Shown here in pieces: positions 24,185 to 25,585 of a DNA stretch of 25,585 nucleotides. The DNA is from JAXFQS01 sp034178815 (lineage in GTDB: Bacteria > Verrucomicrobiota > Kiritimatiellia > RFP12 > DVOR01), in NCBI GenBank assembly GCA_034178815.1, contig JAXFQS010000096.1, positions 1 to 25,585 of the forward strand, given 5' to 3'. Every line of letters begins with the position of its first letter. Positions within the stretch are counted from its first letter, which is position 1. Position numbers and translations under genes: made by a program. Under the pieces are notes generated by a model. That model did no database searches, had not been told where the DNA came from, and was given only the letters and a program-made list of their open reading frames with translations.

Positions 24185-24676
24185 ATGGCCAATATCACGC
24201 GCCGCAACTCTCGCGAATGGGCTTTGCAGTTTCTCTGTCAGGCGGAAGCCAACCCCGGGAAGGAGTTGGATTCGGCCCTAGAGGAGTTTTGGAACCAGCA
24301 GTGGACGGTCAAGGCGGAGGAGCTTGAGCGGCTGGGCAAGGAGCCCAAGCATTTGGACCGCGCGCCGGCGGATCGTGTCGCGCCCCGGCAGTTGAGGGAG
24401 TTTGCGGAGACCCTGATTCGCGGGGTGCTGGATCACCGGGAGGAGCTCGACGGGCAATTGGCGGCGCACACGCGCAACTGGAGTCTGTATCGGTTGGGAA
24501 CGGTCGAGCGGAATGTGCTGCGCATCGCCTTTTTCGAACTGCTCCACCTTGACACGCCGCCGCCGGTGGTCATCAACGAAGCGGTCGATGTGGCTAAATA
24601 TTTCAGCACGACCGAGGCGGGAAGGTTCATCAACGGCATCCTCGATTCTGCCAAGGAATCGCTCCGACGGGCATGA
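24185..24676 (+). CDS. nusB: Transcription antitermination factor NusB
   Basis: This 163-residue protein has the NusB all-helical pattern: TRRNSREWALQFLCQAE at the N-terminus (RNA-binding Arg-rich helix) and the C-terminal WSLYRLGTVERNVLRIAFFELL plus VVINEAVDVAKYFSTTEAGRFINGILD. A charged insert at about residues 35-68 makes it longer than E. coli NusB. It acts with NusE (S10) in antitermination on rRNA operons. Its place inside a riboflavin operon, after ribH, is common in bacteria. An in-frame TTG at 24146 overlaps ribH and lacks support, so ATG 24185 is used. Its stop overlaps the ribD start (ATGA). Confidence 0.94.
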   Translation: MANITRRNSREWALQFLCQAEANPGKELDSALEEFWNQQWTVKAEELERLGKEPKHLDRAPADRVAPRQLREFAETLIRGVLDHREELDGQLAAHTRNWSLYRLGTVERNVLRIAFFELLHLDTPPPVVINEAVDVAKYFSTTEAGRFINGILDSAKESLRRA

Positions 24677-25585
24677 AGGATTCGGCGGATCGGGTCTATT
24701 TGCGCCGGGCCCTTTCCTTAGCACGGCTGAGCGAGGGAGATACGCACCCCAATCCGCCGGTCGGAGCCGTGGTCGTGCTCGACGGGAAGGTTATCGGGCA
24801 GGGGCGGCACAGGCAGGCGGGCGGGGCGCATGCGGAGGTCGAGGCCATCGGTTCCTGCGCCGGCCGGCCGGCGGGGGGAACGCTCTATGTGACGCTTGAG
24901 CCGTGTTCGACCCACGGCCGCACGCCGCCTTGCACGGAACTGATTCTGCGCTCGGGAATTCGTCGTGTCGTAGTCGGTTGCATCGACCCGAACCCCAAAC
25001 ATGCGGGGCGCGGCATTGACCTGCTTCGCGCGGCGGGGCTTGCCGTGGAGGTGTTGGAGGATAAGGCCTGCCGCGAGTTGATCGAGCCGTTTGCCAAGCG
25101 GATGTTGACGGGCATTCCCTATGTGACGCTGAAGTTGGCGCTGACTCTCGACGGGGCCATCGCCGACCGCAAGGGCTGCTCGAAATGGATTACCGGCGAG
25201 GCCTCCCGCGCCTTCGTCCAGCGCCTGAGGAAGCGGGCGGACGCGGTGATGGTAGGGGCCGGAACGGTGCGTGCCGACGACCCTTCGTTGCTCTGCCGAT
25301 TGCCCCATCGGGTGGCTAGACGGCGGATTGTAATCGGCTCGATTCCGCCTGCGTCTCGTGTGTTGACCGATGGGGCGAAGGATGCCACGACGGTGTTCGA
25401 AGGTGCCCCTGATTTGGGGCTGGTGCTGCGTCAGTTGGGGGCGGAGGGGGTGCAGCATATTCTCTGCGAGGGGGGCGGCCGTCTGGCCGGGGCGTTGGTT
25501 GACGGTGGCTGGGTGGATCGGTTGCTGCTCTTCCAGGCTCCGGTATTGCTCAATGATGAAGGGGCTCGGCCGGCCTTCGCGGGGA
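24673..25585 (+). CDS. ribD: Bifunctional pyrimidine deaminase / reductase RibD (3' partial)
   Basis: The frame opens at ATG 24673, overlapping the nusB stop by four bases, and is still open at the window end (304 codons seen). The deaminase domain shows THPNPPVGAVVV, zinc ligand H53 in HAEVEA, and C78 and C87 in PCSTHGRTPPC. The reductase domain follows with LKLALTLDGAIAD, SKWITGE, VMVGAGTVRADDPSL and, near the edge, LCEGGGRLAGALV. RibD deaminates and then reduces the GTP-derived pyrimidine. It completes most of the pathway with RibBA and RibH; riboflavin synthase (ribE) is not in the window and may follow. Confidence 0.95.
   Translation, partial: MKDSADRVYLRRALSLARLSEGDTHPNPPVGAVVVLDGKVIGQGRHRQAGGAHAEVEAIGSCAGRPAGGTLYVTLEPCSTHGRTPPCTELILRSGIRRVVVGCIDPNPKHAGRGIDLLRAAGLAVEVLEDKACRELIEPFAKRMLTGIPYVTLKLALTLDGAIADRKGCSKWITGEASRAFVQRLRKRADAVMVGAGTVRADDPSLLCRLPHRVARRRIVIGSIPPASRVLTDGAKDATTVFEGAPDLGLVLRQLGAEGVQHILCEGGGRLAGALVDGGWVDRLLLFQAPVLLNDEGARPAFAG

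Overview
The window is a 25.6-kb, high-GC bacterial segment in which every gene I can support lies on the + strand. Secreted glycoside hydrolases without SusC/SusD-type transporters, a BspA-like leucine-rich surface protein, a DUF4838 protein and a solitary EboC-like TatD hydrolase suggest a carbohydrate-degrading member of the PVC group (Kiritimatiellota, Lentisphaerota or Verrucomicrobiota). That placement is an inference from gene content; no rRNA is present.

Layout. 2-1471: end of a Pro/Ala-rich ORF, then the housekeeping genes rpoZ, smpB and tatA. 1537-2376: TatD/EboC-like hydrolase. 2479-7097: two secreted glycosidases (GH31 and GH3). 7154-9626: a long structured leader and a broken surface-protein gene with three frameshifts and one nonsense codon. 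9708-13265: a large secreted clan GH-A glycosidase split by an in-frame TAG 100 codons before its apparent natural end. 13568-15685: type IIA topoisomerase A subunit, apparently leaderless. 15968-20165: LRR/malectin-like surface protein and a DUF4838 protein. 20441-22276: GH36-like alpha-galactosidase. 22308-25585: promoter, FMN riboswitch and the riboflavin operon ribBA-ribH-nusB-ribD, the last gene running off the window.

The most unusual signal is a family of non-coding arrays. A degenerate 12-bp palindrome (AGGTNNNNACCT) recurs at exactly 23-bp steps, separated by 11-bp stretches that are not conserved. Four clear arrays (375-455, 13408-13511, 15764-15855, 20216-20330) and one degenerate array (4164-4290) were found by reading. 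Four of the five fill the gap between the end of one transcription unit and the promoter or start region of the next; the fifth runs into the ribosome-binding region of rpoZ. I do not recognise a named family for them.

Other cross-cutting signals: GC skew flips sign inside several genes although all genes point the same way; two promoters share almost identical 18-bp spacers; and hairpins or a GGTTYSTACGA motif precede several secreted-protein genes. The glycosidases and surface proteins fit extracellular or periplasmic glycan breakdown (alpha-galactosides, beta-glucosides, other alpha-glycosides), but no single substrate can be assigned.
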